Part shown: one piece after another, positions 12,101 through 25,400 of the stretch
Layout: every line of letters starts with the position of its first letter
Position numbering within the stretch: the stretch's first letter is position 1
From: Enoplolaimus lenunculus
Lineage: Eukaryota; Nematoda; Enoplea; Enoplida; Thoracostomopsidae
DNA: 64,000 nt
NCBI GenBank assembly: GCA_030248215.1
Contig: JASANG010000058.1
Coordinates: forward strand, 1 to 64,000
Direction: 5' to 3'
The notes under the pieces: model-generated
Database searches by the model: none
What the model was told of the DNA's origin: nothing
Seen by the model: only the letters and a program-made list of their open reading frames with translations
Position numbers and translations under genes: made by a program

Positions 12101-13912
12101 CATTGTCCTTAACATTTGTTTGAAATGTAGCATATTAGAACTTACACAAAGTACCATCAAGCACGTATGGTATAGTCTGGTCATTCCATAGGGAAGTGCT
12201 ATCAGACTGGGCGTTTCTGTAATCCTGTAATAAGCCAAAAATTAAATATTAATCACCAGCTCGAATTATTTATATTCACTAAATGCTAGCGCCAGGGATT
12301 GGCTAGAATTAATGTCTTGTATTTGAGTGCTCGTGCTTAGGAATTAAAAATTGATGTCTAGACTTAAAAATTATCTTCTTTTCGCGTTGGCAACACATAG
12401 AAATTCGAGGAAAAGCTCAGCAAAATAATATATAGCTCTTTACGTTAATCATAAAGTTCGATTTTGAAAACTTTAATTATCAAGGTTGTTGTAGTATTAT
12501 TACATTTCGTTGCATTACTTATGCGCTATATTCGTTCCCCGCGTATTTGCCTCCTGTGTTTCGATATAAGCTGCTGCTCATCTGGTTGATGCTTTACAAG
12601 TGAAACGCCATCTCGCAGGAGGGGTCCGGATACCCAAGCCTCGTCCCTACCTTAAGGCAAACCAATAGCGTTCTATTTTTACTGCAGATTGATTTATCGT
12701 CAAATCGTTAATAATTGATGCCAGACTACCTACATCGACTATGTCAATTATGTACGTAAATAGTTAATCTTTTGCACTATTAAATTGCAGTATAGCTGAA
12801 AATACACCGCTGCCATAAATTCTCACATTTTTGGCTTTTTGTTGATAAATGTGCCTTTTGGTATGGCGCAAGCGGTAGGTAGTCAGTGCCAAACTTAAAA
12901 ACTTTTGCAGCTGGACTTTGAATCTGGTTCACCAACGAGAAACGGGCGCATGAGCCTTTGTAAAATAAACTTTAAGTTAGCGAATACAAAAGAATTCTAC
13001 AGGTCCAAGTTTGTTAAACCTCCAAGTGGTCTGGATTGATCACATCAATAATATTTCATCTTTACCTCAACACCGATTCGTACGATATCGTTTTCTGAAA
13101 ATATACAATTAAAGCTTTAGTTATAAATCCTCTGCTTGTATGGTTACCACAATGTCTCCTGATTTTCACCGCATTCACCGTGGTAAATCAATGGTATACG
13201 ATGCCTCAATAAAATTTTAATCGACACTTGTTCGCCAATGCGTAAAATTTATGTGATTTACTAGGATTGAGTTATTAATGTGACCTCGCAAAGTTCTACC
13301 GATTTATCCAGAAACAAAACACATGGCTGCATACTAATCTCAAGCGGTTGCTTGAAACCGTTAAAAATGACAAGATAAAGCGTACAGGGCAGGACACAAA
13401 GACAAAAAGCCAGCCACAATTGTAGATTCCAAATTTTGAGATTTTAAAGTACTCGTATACAGGTTTTTATGGTATCAAACTAGTTCAGAGCAGTCGAGTT
13501 TTTTGTTTACTTGAAATTTTAGGGTGCATCTATTAATATAACGGCCAATGTTACTTTAAGGGGCGTAACAGTAGATTAAGCGTATTCCTAAGCCTAAGCC
13601 TAAGCGTTCCAAAAATGTGTTCCTAAGCCTAAGCCTAAGCCTAAACAAAAAATGTAATCTAGAATCTAAATCTATTCTTTTATGGACCCACCAGAAACTT
13701 GGACTCCCCTTAAAGTAACATGGTCCAATATAACTTTGAACACTTCTTTCTAGCATTACGACTGATATGCAAGAAAAACAACTCTGGCCAGCTTAATATC
13801 GCAGGTAAATTAAGCTTACCTTGTTCATAGAGTGGATGTATGTGTGATACTTCAAGCAACCCAGGTAAGTCGTTATCTGCACCAACCACTGACGATGTAA
13901 CAGCACCGTTGC
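6157..13912 (-). CDS. Astacin-family zinc metalloprotease with mucin-like linker and C-terminal ShKT domains (nematode NAS-like)
   Basis: Exons, high to low: 13912-13820 (propeptide, ending HPLYEQ), 13094-13066, 12224-12146 (start of catalytic domain, WNDQTIPYVLDG), 10826-10706, 10348-10173, 9551-9377, 8914-8688, 6983-6901 and 6320-6157. Phases match across every junction from 13912 to 8688 and from 6983 to 6157. The zinc site HEMMHAIGFFHEHNRPDR is in 10348-10173 and the Met-turn SLMHYD is in 9551-9377. The domain closes with IGQRIGFSDYD and LYKC, followed by a Thr/Ser-rich mucin-like linker. The exon at 6983-6901 holds the C-terminal half of one ShKT domain (CRHSCDNC). The last exon holds a complete six-Cys ShKT (CPLSCGLC) and the stop. 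The signal-peptide exon and the exon carrying the first half of ShKT 1 (expected between 6984 and 8687, phase 1 in, phase 2 out) were not found. The product should be a secreted endopeptidase. Astacin-ShKT proteins act in hatching, cuticle or extracellular-matrix turnover in nematodes and cnidarians. Confidence 0.9.
8006..8252. mobile_element. PIF/Harbinger-like MITE with TAA target-site duplication
   Basis: The left end AACCCTATTCACACGTGCAA and right end TTGCACGTGTGGATAGGGCT pair over about 30 bp with few mismatches. TAA flanks both sides (8003-8005, 8253-8255). Length is 247 bp; the interior also pairs (GCAGCTGTAA / CTTGCAGTTGCAAG). A 3-bp T-A-A duplication is the PIF/Harbinger signature. 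It sits in the astacin gene, in the intron between the 8914-8688 and 6983-6901 exons. Confidence 0.85.
13540..13735. repeat. Foldback-like element carrying (CCTAAG)n telomere-like repeats
   Basis: GGCCAATGTTACTTTAAGGGG on the left pairs with CCCCTTAAAGTAACATGGTCC on the right. Between them lie two short perfect runs of CCTAAG (the nematode telomere unit TTAGGC read on the other strand) and a shared tail, AAAAAATGTAATCTAGAAT. Length is about 195 bp, with no coding. Relatives lie at about 31940-32065, 45210-45345, 45545-45650, 50045-50190 and 56490-56620. Confidence 0.75.
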
Positions 13913-14087
13913 CTTAATAAAGACATTCAGATCAAATGTTTATATCAGCACGTAATCAACAGAAAAATTCGTAAGAGTAACTAAATCCAAATCAGTTCTT
14001 GCTGCAAAATCTTTGCACACACGGATTTATATTTGTAGCACTATGCGCAATGGTCTTTAGCTAGCAACTTTGTATGTATTATACATT

Positions 14088-14310
14088 AGGGCGCAACTGG
14101 AGGTCTGCCTCCGGATCCGGCTCCGGCAGAAATCGACCTCCGGCTCCGGCAGAATTTTTGCCGGAAGTTCTGGCAATTTCGGTCGTGAAATTTTGGATAG
14201 TTTTATAAACTTTATCTATTTGGCGCGTTTCTTTAGTTTTGGCGCATTTTTGGGGAAATGATTGCCGAGGTTTCGTAAAAAAATAAGCGTAAAACCAAAC
14301 GATTTAAACA
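14088..14310. mobile_element. hAT-like relic, CCGGAG family
   Basis: It opens with AGGGCGCAACTGGAGGTCTG, then CCGGATCCGGCTCCGGC hexamers and the shared TTGGCGCGTTTCTTTAGTTTTG middle. It is the reverse of the 17060-17420 copy. Confidence 0.6.
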
Positions 14311-17059
14311 ACACATTACAGATATATACTAAATTACCATATTAAACACTATTTTAACCCCCAAATTTCGCCTGACCTCCGATATATAGCGTATTATATA
14401 TCTATGTACGCTAGCACTCTCCTCTCCACCATTCCATCAGTCGCCTCTTCCTTCTGGGGATCTGACTCGAATGGATTCAACAAATGTTTAGTCAACATTG
14501 CAAAGACTCGAGAAAACGTTAAAGTGGAATCAACATTAGGGACCGAGTCAAAAATCTCGCAAGAGCAATCATCGAATTATCGACAACACAGCCATGGCAA
14601 ACAACGCTACGGCCTCGTTGAATAGAGAAGTTTCGGTAGGTTGAACGAAGGGCAACTGCAGATAATACATGGGCCTTTAATTGGATCACACTGCGAGAAA
14701 CCGGGTCCTCGGTGAATCATATAAGGAGACCGGCTATCCGCCATAAAATGGTTACGTTCGCGAGGTACAGCCTCAGCTCCAATCTAACTTATTAACTTAA
14801 ACGAAACAATTATTCCAAAGAGTGCCTAGAACAGATAGAACACCAGAAGCGCGTATTGTTTTGGAAAACAACGAACTTTAGCGCCCAGTATGTGTAGCTT
14901 TAGTCGTATCTCAGTTGACTGATGGAAAACTAAGATAAAGAATCTATTATGCTTCAAAGTTGGTCAGGTACGTAAATGCCTATTGGACATTGTCCACTCA
15001 CGGTCTAGAGATAATCAATCTTTTTTTATCCTGAGCACAAAAAATGTGTCAATGGGGGAAGAAGTATACTTACTTAAAATTTCGTAGCATTTTGACTGTA
15101 AATATAAAGTTGATTGAATTAAAATTACTGTTATAATAGAAATCATGATTATTAGTTGCATAATTATTTACGGCTCATAAACGATTTTAGGTACATATCA
15201 CTAAAGGTTAACAACGACTCGGTTGCAACGAAGCTATATAAAGTCGACCTCCTAGTAATTAAGTCGGTATTTTACTTAAGCCAGAAAACAGACTTAGGGT
15301 TCCGCTATACTTTATTGTGTCGGACGCCGCCGCGAGCCGCTATGCGTTGCTAATGCTAACAAAAAATAAGCAAAATTGTATTTGGTGGCGCGCGGCGGCG
15401 TCTGGCGACTATGGTATATCGTCCGTGCAAAAGTCGTATAATCCGCGCATCTTGCTACTTAAACTCTGTCGCACGATTATAATGTGTGAGAGACTAAAGG
15501 TCAGAAGGTTTCTATAAAACGCATTTCGAGTCGGTTATTTCGCATGCATGGTCAGGACTAGAAGCTCAATAATAGTAACTGCTTCTTGCAATACATATCA
15601 ACCTTGCAAAGACAAATCTTCATTGAAAACCTCTGACTTATTTTATGCGTTAAAGCTAGACAACCGAAAAATTCCGACTAAATTCAGGATCGAACTTTAG
15701 TCATGTCTCTGACACAAAGCTATTTTTCTGTAGTGGTCTGATTATCGGGAATTTTTATTCGTTTCTTTTCTTCCAAACATTATTTTTTGGACAGATAAGC
15801 GAACAACATTGATTTATGCTTTATACAATAAAGCTAGGAGACCGAGGTGTATAATATTGCGTAATTTTGCGTACAAAAAAGGAAAACAACAAGCCACTAC
15901 AATGAAAATGTAAAAACATGTTTTTGCAAGCTCTGAACCATGCGAGTTTTATACCCAAACAAGGTATCGCGAGCACGGGACTAAAACACGTAACAATTAG
16001 AGATTCTAAATCATGGTTTCTGCTAGCAGAATTGCTCTTGTCTCGAGACACAAAATTCTGTTTACACAGGTGTCTGCTAAAATGCAAAATGAAATTCTAA
16101 ATTTTGGTTTTAAATTATACGCAATGAATTAACGGGTGTTTCGCTTTCGGTATTGCTAAATTCACTAACGTTGTACAATTCAACATTTTGATATTTTTGC
16201 CTAAATGTCAACATATGATTACCAGATTTTTCAGAAGAAAAATGCTGCAGAATTATTTTATAGTTACAAATTTTTCAACAAAATGTAAATTTTGGCATTA
16301 CGTACGAGGGCTGTGAAAGGGGAGCGATGGGGCGTCCCCCCATTAGTCCAAGGAGACGAAACTTTTTTTGCCAAATTTGTATGTTTCGGATAGTGGCCTG
16401 AAAAGATGTTAAAACAATTTGCGTTTCACGCATATTAACTTAGCGCCTTTATAGTTGCATTTTCAGCGCGTAATCAATTGATTTTCAAACTTATCTCTGT
16501 GAAAAAAGTAGGCTAACTGCAGTGTCTCCTCGGTTATCATCCCAACCGGCGTTTGCCCAAAGATGGTTGGATTTCGAAAACTGCTACATATTCAAGCTTC
16601 TCGCTCGCATCCGTCCCTGGTCTTTCCACGATCAAATTTGAATTTTTGAAAAATTTGATTTTTTAAGGTCCCAAAGAACGAGATTCTTCCATGAGACACA
16701 AAAAATTTTGTTAAAAAATGGACAAATTATATATCATTAGACGCAGCCTGCAGGGCTTAGCCAATTGTGGTAAATTTTCCACACACGGCATCAATCTCAG
16801 ACATATTTTTATTGTCAAGGCAATTGGTTTCGTTATTTTATGGATATAGAGTGATAAAAAAGAAGTATAGTTATGGATCATCCACGTAATAATACGCGCA
16901 TAGGTGTTAAAAATGGTCCACAAACCCTCTTAGGACCAGTGTCAAAAAATGAGGCTATAAACAGGGCCTGATGACAGCACGCATCCTGTACTGATATAGC
17001 CGGATTTGTCCTGACAGTGTTCCGTGAGTAGGGACAAAACAGAGTCCCTAGGTAGGGAC

Positions 17060-17420
17060 CAGGGTGCAGCCGGAGGTGAAAAACACCGGAGCCGGAGTCG
17101 AAGCCGGAGGTCAACTAAACTTGCCGGAGCCGGAACCGAAGCCGGAGGTGAGGCAAAATTAGGTGTAAAAACGATGGTTAGTTAATTTTAGCCAATATCT
17201 GCAATATGTTGTTATTTGGTTTAAATTTTCTGAAAATTTTTTGAAAATTGTGACAAAAGTAAAAACGAAACGCGCTAAACAGATAAATTTTGCAAAATTA
17301 TGCAAAATTTTACTACCGAAATTGCCGGATCCTCCGGCAAAAATTCTAACGGAACCGTAGGTGGAACCGGAGGCCAATTTGCTGCCGGAGCCGGAGCTGG
17401 AGGCAGACCTCCGGAAATGA
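17060..17420. mobile_element. hAT-like relic with CCGGAGCCGGAG subterminal repeats
   Basis: It starts CAGGGTGCAGCCGGAGGTG at 17060 and carries runs of GGAGCCGGAG-type hexamers at both ends around an AT-rich middle (AACGAAACGCGCTAAACAG). The right terminus is eroded near GCAGACCTCCGG. Copies or pieces of the same family are at about 14088-14310, 27124-27330, 41660-41869 and 45959-46215. Apparent Gly/Ser-rich reading frames here are produced by the hexamers and are not genes. Confidence 0.65.
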
Positions 17421-19463
17421 CATCGGTCCTTACACAGACCTGGACAATTTTTTACATTTGTGCGTGCCCTATTTGGTGTATGACACATAAAAAAGGAAAC
17501 TCAAATCAAATAAGTTTATTGCCAAATCGACCATTAGTACAACGTTCAAATTTCTAGTAAACTAACTACTTATTGGGCAGAAGCTTATTATATTATAAGA
17601 TTTATGTATGTTAATGTATGACTGGCACGACAGGACAGGCTTGGGAAACCAACCTTGCGCCTGAAGCGGTGAAGCAACTGGAAAACGATGCTCACTTCTG
17701 CCCTTCCAGTGAAAGCGAATGATAGAATCTTAGTTCGTTTCAACCTGATGTAGTTTAGTCAGAACTCTAGCTTATTAAACTCTCTGCGCAGTAGCAACAG
17801 TTCGCTAGCACAATACGCAAACCAAAAGTCGATGAAATTAACTAAACATTTTTGGTATAAAATGAATAATTTCAGTTCTCATGTGAAAAATAATTTTTTC
17901 AAACCACTTACAGCTCAGATTTAACATGAGTTCGAAGACTTTATGGTCCATACTCAACGGCTCTTTTCGCTAAATGTCCATAGTCTAGATTGCGTCGACC
18001 TGATGTGAAGTTATCAACAATGCAATAGTTTCTATTCAATAATACACATGGCTTTTTGAATTCAATTTTTAAATGTGCAGTCAAACACAAGTCTTAAAGT
18101 AGCTGTCGAGCTGGCTATTGCGAGGACTGAAAAACCAATCATTACTTTTACTGCATTGAGTACCTATACCATCACCAGCACACGTAATGAGTCGCTGAAA
18201 AACAAAGTTTCCGGTACTCATTAATATTAAACCAAATATTTCGAAATTTCATAACAGTCCCGAATATCCAGGACTTTTCTAATTCGTCGAATAACTAAAG
18301 AATTTTTGCTTTCACAAAAGGCAGTTCCGTACAGTTTGACTATACGAGTACATTTCTATTGCCTTTAAATGGTCGCTACAAAAGTGTAACATCTGGTTTT
18401 TAAGCATATTCTTTAACAACATTTTGTGAGAGTGTACAGTGAAACTTTCAAAATGTGGTTTTCTATTTTTACAGTTTAAACTTCATGGTTAGGTTGTGAA
18501 GAAGATATTGTTTGGCAACTGATGCTATTTCAGAGTTTCCATTTTTGATGGCCATGTCGAAATAAATAACTTGATTCAAACTTTGTGTGCATGGAAACAG
18601 TTGACCTTTTAATTTAAGTTTGTTTAATTTATTCATAAATCGACTTCAATTTATCACTGGAACCAAACGTTTGTGAATGCTCTTTTAATTTACTGAGCTA
18701 GTGGAACAAAGCTAGAAATCAGCGACGGATCTAGGATTTTCTGGTAGGGGTATCCGAGGTTGGATTGTTTTATATATGTCAGTGCCGCCTTTAGGGTATC
18801 CCAGGTATCCTCTCTGACCTGAGAGATGAGACCAAGCCGTGGGAGTGTAAGCTGTTGTCGGGTATTGCATAGCACACATTTAAAAAAGTCACTTCAAAAA
18901 TCGTGAAAACCCTAATAAAAACTCGCGCGTGAAACGTCAGACGCGATCTTTATACACAATTTCGACAAATATTTTAACTTTGTCGGAGTGTGATCCCCCT
19001 AGGTTTGTCCTTGCTGGAAGCCAAATCCGACAGCCCGGATAACACGACCGTTCCTTGTGCTTGCAGCTGAAAATGAGTTGCGTTTTATTAGCTGTCGGTC
19101 CCATTCTTCGATGTCCGACAGATTTACAGTTCAGCGCGCCAACTTCTGCGCCACACTGCCTCACAATTATTGTGAGTTATATATGCCTTTTGGTTCCTGT
19201 ACATACATTTTGACTTCTGAAATGCGTTTTGTGTCGTCTGCATGCGTCAGTCAGACATATCACATTCCTTGTTTATATCTCAAGCTGATGGAATTGGTTG
19301 GATATTTTAGACAATTTAGTGACGCAGCTGGAAAAGCTGGCGTTGAGCGATAGTAAAATTTTTGTGCGTATACTGTTAGTGACAAAATGTTTATAAAAAG
19401 GAAATTTATTTGTATGTAATTCACCTTTAAAAATTTGATTTAGGGAGCAATAGTTTTATAATT

Positions 19464-22400
19464 ATGTGTACCATTGTAAACAAAGTGCTACTCACCAACT
19501 GGCGTAACTTATGTGTGACTAATAGACTCTTCGGTTACTTGCCTGCTACCAAACTGCTTCATACAGGCTCTTTCAATAACAACGACAAAAAAGAACATGG
19601 ATCATACCGTTTCGTTAAAAATATGTTCCTTGGTAGTGTTACTGTTTTAGCTGGTTGCGGAGCCTACGCAGTTTTTACGTGGCGTAAGCAGATGTTTTCG
19701 GTTACTAACAGGCGTTTTTTGATTGCATCTGAAGCTGCAACAAAATCTCTTCCAGTATACAAGCGTGATGATGTTGCGAAACACAATAAAGTAGAAGCTG
19801 GCGGCATTTGGTGCAGTTTTAATGGTAAGTGAAACCATAATTTTGTGACTTGCTGGACATTAGTGTAGTTCAACTTTGGTGAGAAGTTTGTTGCAAACCT
19901 TTTTAATCAAAGTGCAACCTGCCGGTATTTTCGATGTTAGTAATTTTGTGTGTAAAATTGATTTTTAAACTTTTCTGTCGAATACCTCATTTTCGATTTC
20001 ATCAGTGAAATATAGGAATTTCACAGAATTTCTTTAAAATAACGGTTTAAGGGGTATTGTTAAGCGTTAGAAAAATTATAGACCGGGGCCGGAACACTTG
20101 ATTTGCCAGGGTCAACTGGGGCATAATTTTTATAGCAATTTTTACGCTGACGAAGAATCGTGTGCTTCAGTTACGTAAAAACTTTATAAAGCATGTATAT
20201 ATTTGTATATATACATATATTTATATGAATATATATTATAGAAACATTCGTATATGTTTATTTGATACACTTGACGGTTCAGCACATATCAAATAGCAAA
20301 CCGGTTACATCCGTCATTTAATTTTTAGCGGAAACATGTTTGTCTGCCAATAAACGGCTATTTTGACAAAACAAAATATATGCATTTCTGCAGGATACGT
20401 ATTCGTTGGTACCGACCCCGATGCCGGGGCCAAGTTCCCAACCTTCTCCCCGATAAAAACCTCTAGATAAACTGTCGTATGTTAACATGGTTGGCGACAA
20501 GATTTTGCAAACAATGCGGAAGGCTGTGAGTCGAAGGCTGTAATGTTTTAAACGAAATTGCACTATCCATATAATTCTTCAGTATTTGCGAACGCTGTAA
20601 AATTGTAAATGGAATTGCGCTATAAATTCATTCTTCGGTAACAGTGTTATTTATCATTATTCATCTACGGTGGAAAACCCGGTATTATTTTTAAATTTCA
20701 GCTCCGCTTCCGGTATTTTGTAATCCCGGTTGCACGCTGTTATCAAAGTGTAATTTTATTCAATATATAATTTAGTTTTGTGTTTTAGGAAAGGTTTATG
20801 ATATTACCAAGTTTGTCAGTGAGCATCCGGGCGGCGATAAGATACTGCTTGCAGCTGGCGGGGCGCTTGAGCCATTCTGGGCCCTATATGCTGTACATTT
20901 AAATCCGGAAGTATATAAAATTCTTGATGGTTTGGAGATTGGCATGCTCGATCCAACTGAAGTAGGAATGTAATAAATGTTTAAAATTCGTTTGGATTTA
21001 TTGAGTAAATCGTTAAGCTGTCTCAAACGTGTTTTATTTCTTCTGCATGAATGTTTTAGCGGCCAATAACATTATTATTGTTATTATTATTATTGAGACG
21101 GGAAAGATAAGGCTAACTTGGATTTGACGTAAAAATGAGCCATTGCAAAGAGCTGTTAAATAAGTTGCTATTATATGGTAGCCAATAAGTTCGCGTAAGC
21201 GATGATTGTGATGAACTAACTGCATGCCGCAACAAACAATTGCTGCTCTTGTACATGCGAACGCCACTTGGAGTTATCTCTCCAGAACTTCATGATTTAT
21301 CAGTCTTAGTGTTTAAATGATCAAAATCTGATTGTTCTCAACTTCAGCTGTAATTACATCGTTTACTTCATCTGGCTTTGTTTCTAGGCAGTTATAGATG
21401 ATATGAAAGATGTTGACAATCCTTACGTTAACGACCCTGAACGACATCCAGCACTTGTTGTCGCGAACCAAACACCGTTTAATGCGGAAACACCACATTC
21501 GATGATGGCAGACTCATTTATTACGCCAACTGAACTATTTTTTGTTCGCAATCACCTACCTGTAAGTTACAAAAATTCTTTAACGAAAACAGCACGTGCT
21601 AGTTCTCCACAGCGTTTTCTTTTAAACATCTTACTTGTATGCTTGTATTTTTTGAGAACCCTAAATAGTAACTATACTAAAATTGATGAAACGATCATGT
21701 TATGGCTTTTGAAGACAAGTTGTTTATGATGTGCAACTCATTGAATGATTCTTGACACTATAAATGATGAACGACTTGTCTTCTCGCGTGCAGGGTGCAA
21801 CCAGAATTCCGGTCCCAGCATTGTTTCGCCTTCCGGTTCCGATATATTTAATTTTGTCGGTGAAAATTAAGATATCTTACTAAAAATGACGATAAAAATT
21901 AAATATATTTCATTAGTATAGTATGGAAACCTTGATAATCGACGAAAATAAACCATCAAAGGTAGATTTCGCTTTCGTGGGTTATGAAAACCTAAAATAC
22001 AGCAGATAAAGTGAATACATATCTCCAACTAGGGTAATTTCACCAATAATATTTAAAAAAAGAAAATTTAAATGAATTCTTCGGGGCATTTTTTCATTTT
22101 TTTTGGTTCAGTTTCCTTTAGCTTTGTCAAATTCCGGTTCCGATAAATTGTAATTCCGCGTGCACTTTGATCGCATGGACCATATCGCTCGTTCTTGTCT
22201 GCGTATTAATAACGGTTGTTTAAGTAGCGATCAGGGGCGTAGGCTAGAATTCAGCTTGGGCAGTATAACATCTTGTATAACACAATTTTTGGCCTATAAG
22301 AATCAGAAAACTACTCTGAAGTCAGTTAAATTGCTTCCTAGTTATTCCCCAAATTTCGGAAGACATATATTTCCCTATTTATTGGCAGTTTTAGGATTTT

Positions 22401-25400
22401 GCTTTACAGAGCTCCATTTTCAAAATTAGGTATATATTTATATTATTTGCAAAGATTATTGGGTCCACTATTATTTTGATAGCGAATTTTAGAGATCTTT
22501 AATCCGGGTCCGGTTATTCTGGTTATTTTCGCCGAAAAATTTCGCGTGAGGTTATTTATTTTGAACAACATCTTATCACACCACCGAGAAATCCTGTATT
22601 GGCCACTAGTACCCAACAGTATACGCGGACGGCCCACTGGGGGTAGGTTCGGGTGTCTGGCGCCTACATGAAAAGATGGGAGTGTCCAACAACTGCGTTG
22701 ACACCACTTATTGGATTTAGTCAAATGTTTCTGTTTCAGCTTATTGTTGAGGCGGTAATTTAGAACTGTACACAGATCGAGCTTAAAGACACTCGAGAGA
22801 GTGTCTCCGAAGCTATGTCGTGGGAAGTGGGAAATATTTTACATGGTCGAAATTTAATGTGTACATAAGGTATTCCTCGCCGGAAACTTTGGATTCGCCA
22901 TTTCTGAACTCCGACTCAGTGTCTGTTTAGGCCTTGAACCCTAACTTTTCGCCCGTGGTACCCCAGTTGCTTCACGCTGTAATTTTGCGGTCTAAGACAT
23001 CTTTCGTGAGGCCCTGCTGCTACAAGTTATATACGTATTTAGACAAAGTCTACTTTTTAACGGGTTGTCCTAAAATATTATGTGTTTTATTTCATAAATT
23101 TTAGGACTAAGTCTAGGTTGACGTTATGAAAAATTCCAGGTTTTGACTTTGAAAAATTTTAGATCCGGGTTTTGACTTTGTGAATTTCCGGGTCTGGATA
23201 TTTATTTTAAATGTTGCAAATCTACTTCAGGTGCCTGAGGTTAATTTGGAAGACTATCGTTTAGAAATCGGTGGCAAGGGCATGCGGACGACTGAACTCA
23301 GCCTAGACGATATTAAAAAACGATTCACTCCAGTAAAGATTAGTGCCACACTGCAGTGTGCTGGAAATCGACGAAATGAAATGAACCCAATAAAACAAGT
23401 TAAAGGTTTGCGGTGGGGACATGGTGCGATTAGTAACGCGGAATGGGAAGGCGTTAGACTCAGGGTTAGCGTTTGCTTAATTCATGTTTGAACAGACATG
23501 TTGTTTTTAAAGCACAAGGGCCCGTTGTTTACCATCTATCATAAGTTTGCCATTGTGTGTATTAAATTTTAAAGAAACTCGTTATGGACTTTGCGACGCC
23601 TGAAAATTTTCCATTTTTTACTTGGTTATAATAGTTTTGATTTGTTTGGTTTATATAGGATGTGCTTAATTATGCTGGAATTGACACCAAGGGGCACAAC
23701 ATCAAACACATTCACTTCGAAGGTCTTGATTTCGATCCTGCCGGTGAAAATTATGCCGCTTCAATATTGGTTGAAAAAGCTATGGACCCGAATGGGGATG
23801 TAATTTTGGCTTATGCAATGAATGGTCAACCATTAACACGAGAACACGGATTTCCATTGCGCGTGATTGTTCCCGGTGAGTTTACTCACGTTTGTAAGGA
23901 CTAAGGACGCATTGTTGCTTGCAAAATCAAGTCTATGGCAAAGCATTAATAGATTAGTTTTTCTAGCTTTTAGCGAATCCAATTTCAACCTCAAAATTGC
24001 ATATGTAACACTATTGATAGTGTATTCTGGATAGTTCATGTTTCTGAGTGTGAGTACCGATGGGAAAATAGATATTCATAACCGAAACGTGCAGTTTGAC
24101 ACTACAACCAAGCTTACGTATTCAAATCAGGGGGTTTCAAAATCTTTTGTTCATTTTTGAGGTGTTGTTGGAGCGCGAAACGTCAAGTGGTTGTCTAGCG
24201 TTTACGCATCAGACGTTGAGTGTCCAGGATTTTGGCAGCAGCGTGACTATAAACTGTTTTCGCCAAGTTTGGATATGTCACAGTTAGATTTTTCTAAATC
24301 TGTAGCCATTCAAGAAGCTCCTGTGCAGTCGGCAATCGCTGATCCTGTGGATGGAACAAAAATGCCTAAAGGTGAAATTTGCATACATCGTTTAGTAATG
24401 AATTAGATGGATAGATAGATATAGATAGATTAGATTAAGATTACATTAGATTACATTAAACTGCATTAGACTACATTAGATTAGAGTAAATTAGATAAAT
24501 AAATAAATAAATAGATAGATAGATAGATAGATAGATAGAAAAATGTTAAAAGTTAATGTTTTGACCCAAATCGATTAGTTTGAAAACAAAATTTCTGAAA
24601 TGTACAAAAACCCGCTGTTTTGACTTCTACGACTCTTTCGAGTGTCTTTCACTCCTGAGAATTGCCATCTTTTTACTTTTTAAAATAGGTCTCTCGGCCA
24701 TACTTCAAATTATAACTGCACGGCACACTGCCGTAATCATAAAAACCCGTAAAGAGGTTTTTGTTACAACTGGCTTACATTGATATGCAAGAATCGAAAC
24801 TCTTTCAAAACAATATACTTCAGATATACAGTTTTTTTCTACTAGACTTTCCAACTCATCGCATTAAAATATTTTGCGGCCTGAATTTTTGCAAAAAAAC
24901 TGTACAAATGTGAACTACTCGAAACCGATATAGCAATTCGCAGCTAAAACATAACTTTCGACCGGCAATGTGGTTAAATATGCCAGGGTGTCGTAATTAG
25001 CGTCAAAATTTTAAAAAGCATACCCCAACTTTACTGCTTCTTCGCTGAGATGTGCTAAATGGGCAGAAATAACTAATCTGGTTATTCAAAAGCCACTCCG
25101 ATTGCGGTCGGTACCAACTAAACCCACTCCGCTGCAAGCTGCGTAGTAAATCTCAACACACTACATACCAGATAAAATCCGGCAGTACATACAAAAAATG
25201 CTTGATGCAGCGCAATTAAACCATACAGCTGCTTGCATGCTTTACAAAAACAACTTTTTCACTTGATAAATGCATGCACACGGATATAAATATAATATGC
25301 TTAGTATAGCCACACATGTAACTACAGGGGATAAGCAAATCAAAATTTTGTAGATTTTTAAAAGGAGTATTTTTAAAACTTTAGGCATCCCCAACGCTAC

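Larger units (their letters stand above)
13913..19463. other. Intergenic between astacin and sulfite oxidase genes, repeats only
   Basis: The two genes are divergently transcribed from this stretch. It contains the CCGGAG-family relics at 14088-14310 and 17060-17420 and the left end of a possible hAT-like element near 18720 (GCGACGGATCTAGGATTTTC). The astacin signal-peptide exon should lie here but could not be picked out. A more GC-balanced patch at 18990-19160 is open on the minus strand without a recognisable product. Confidence 0.45.

Noticed and set aside
13578-13645. A true telomere end or telomere-fusion scar
   Set aside because: The CCTAAG runs are very short, are embedded in paired arms, and recur at several loci with the same flanks, so they belong to a dispersed repeat.
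15100-16100. Overlapping open frames of 60-90 codons
   Set aside because: Short, overlapping on both strands, with no splice partners, no motif and AT-rich codon content; treated as chance.
17159-17557. Gly/Ser-rich open frames on both strands
   Set aside because: They are produced by the CCGGAG hexamers of a hAT-like relic; the same pseudo-peptides appear at other copies.
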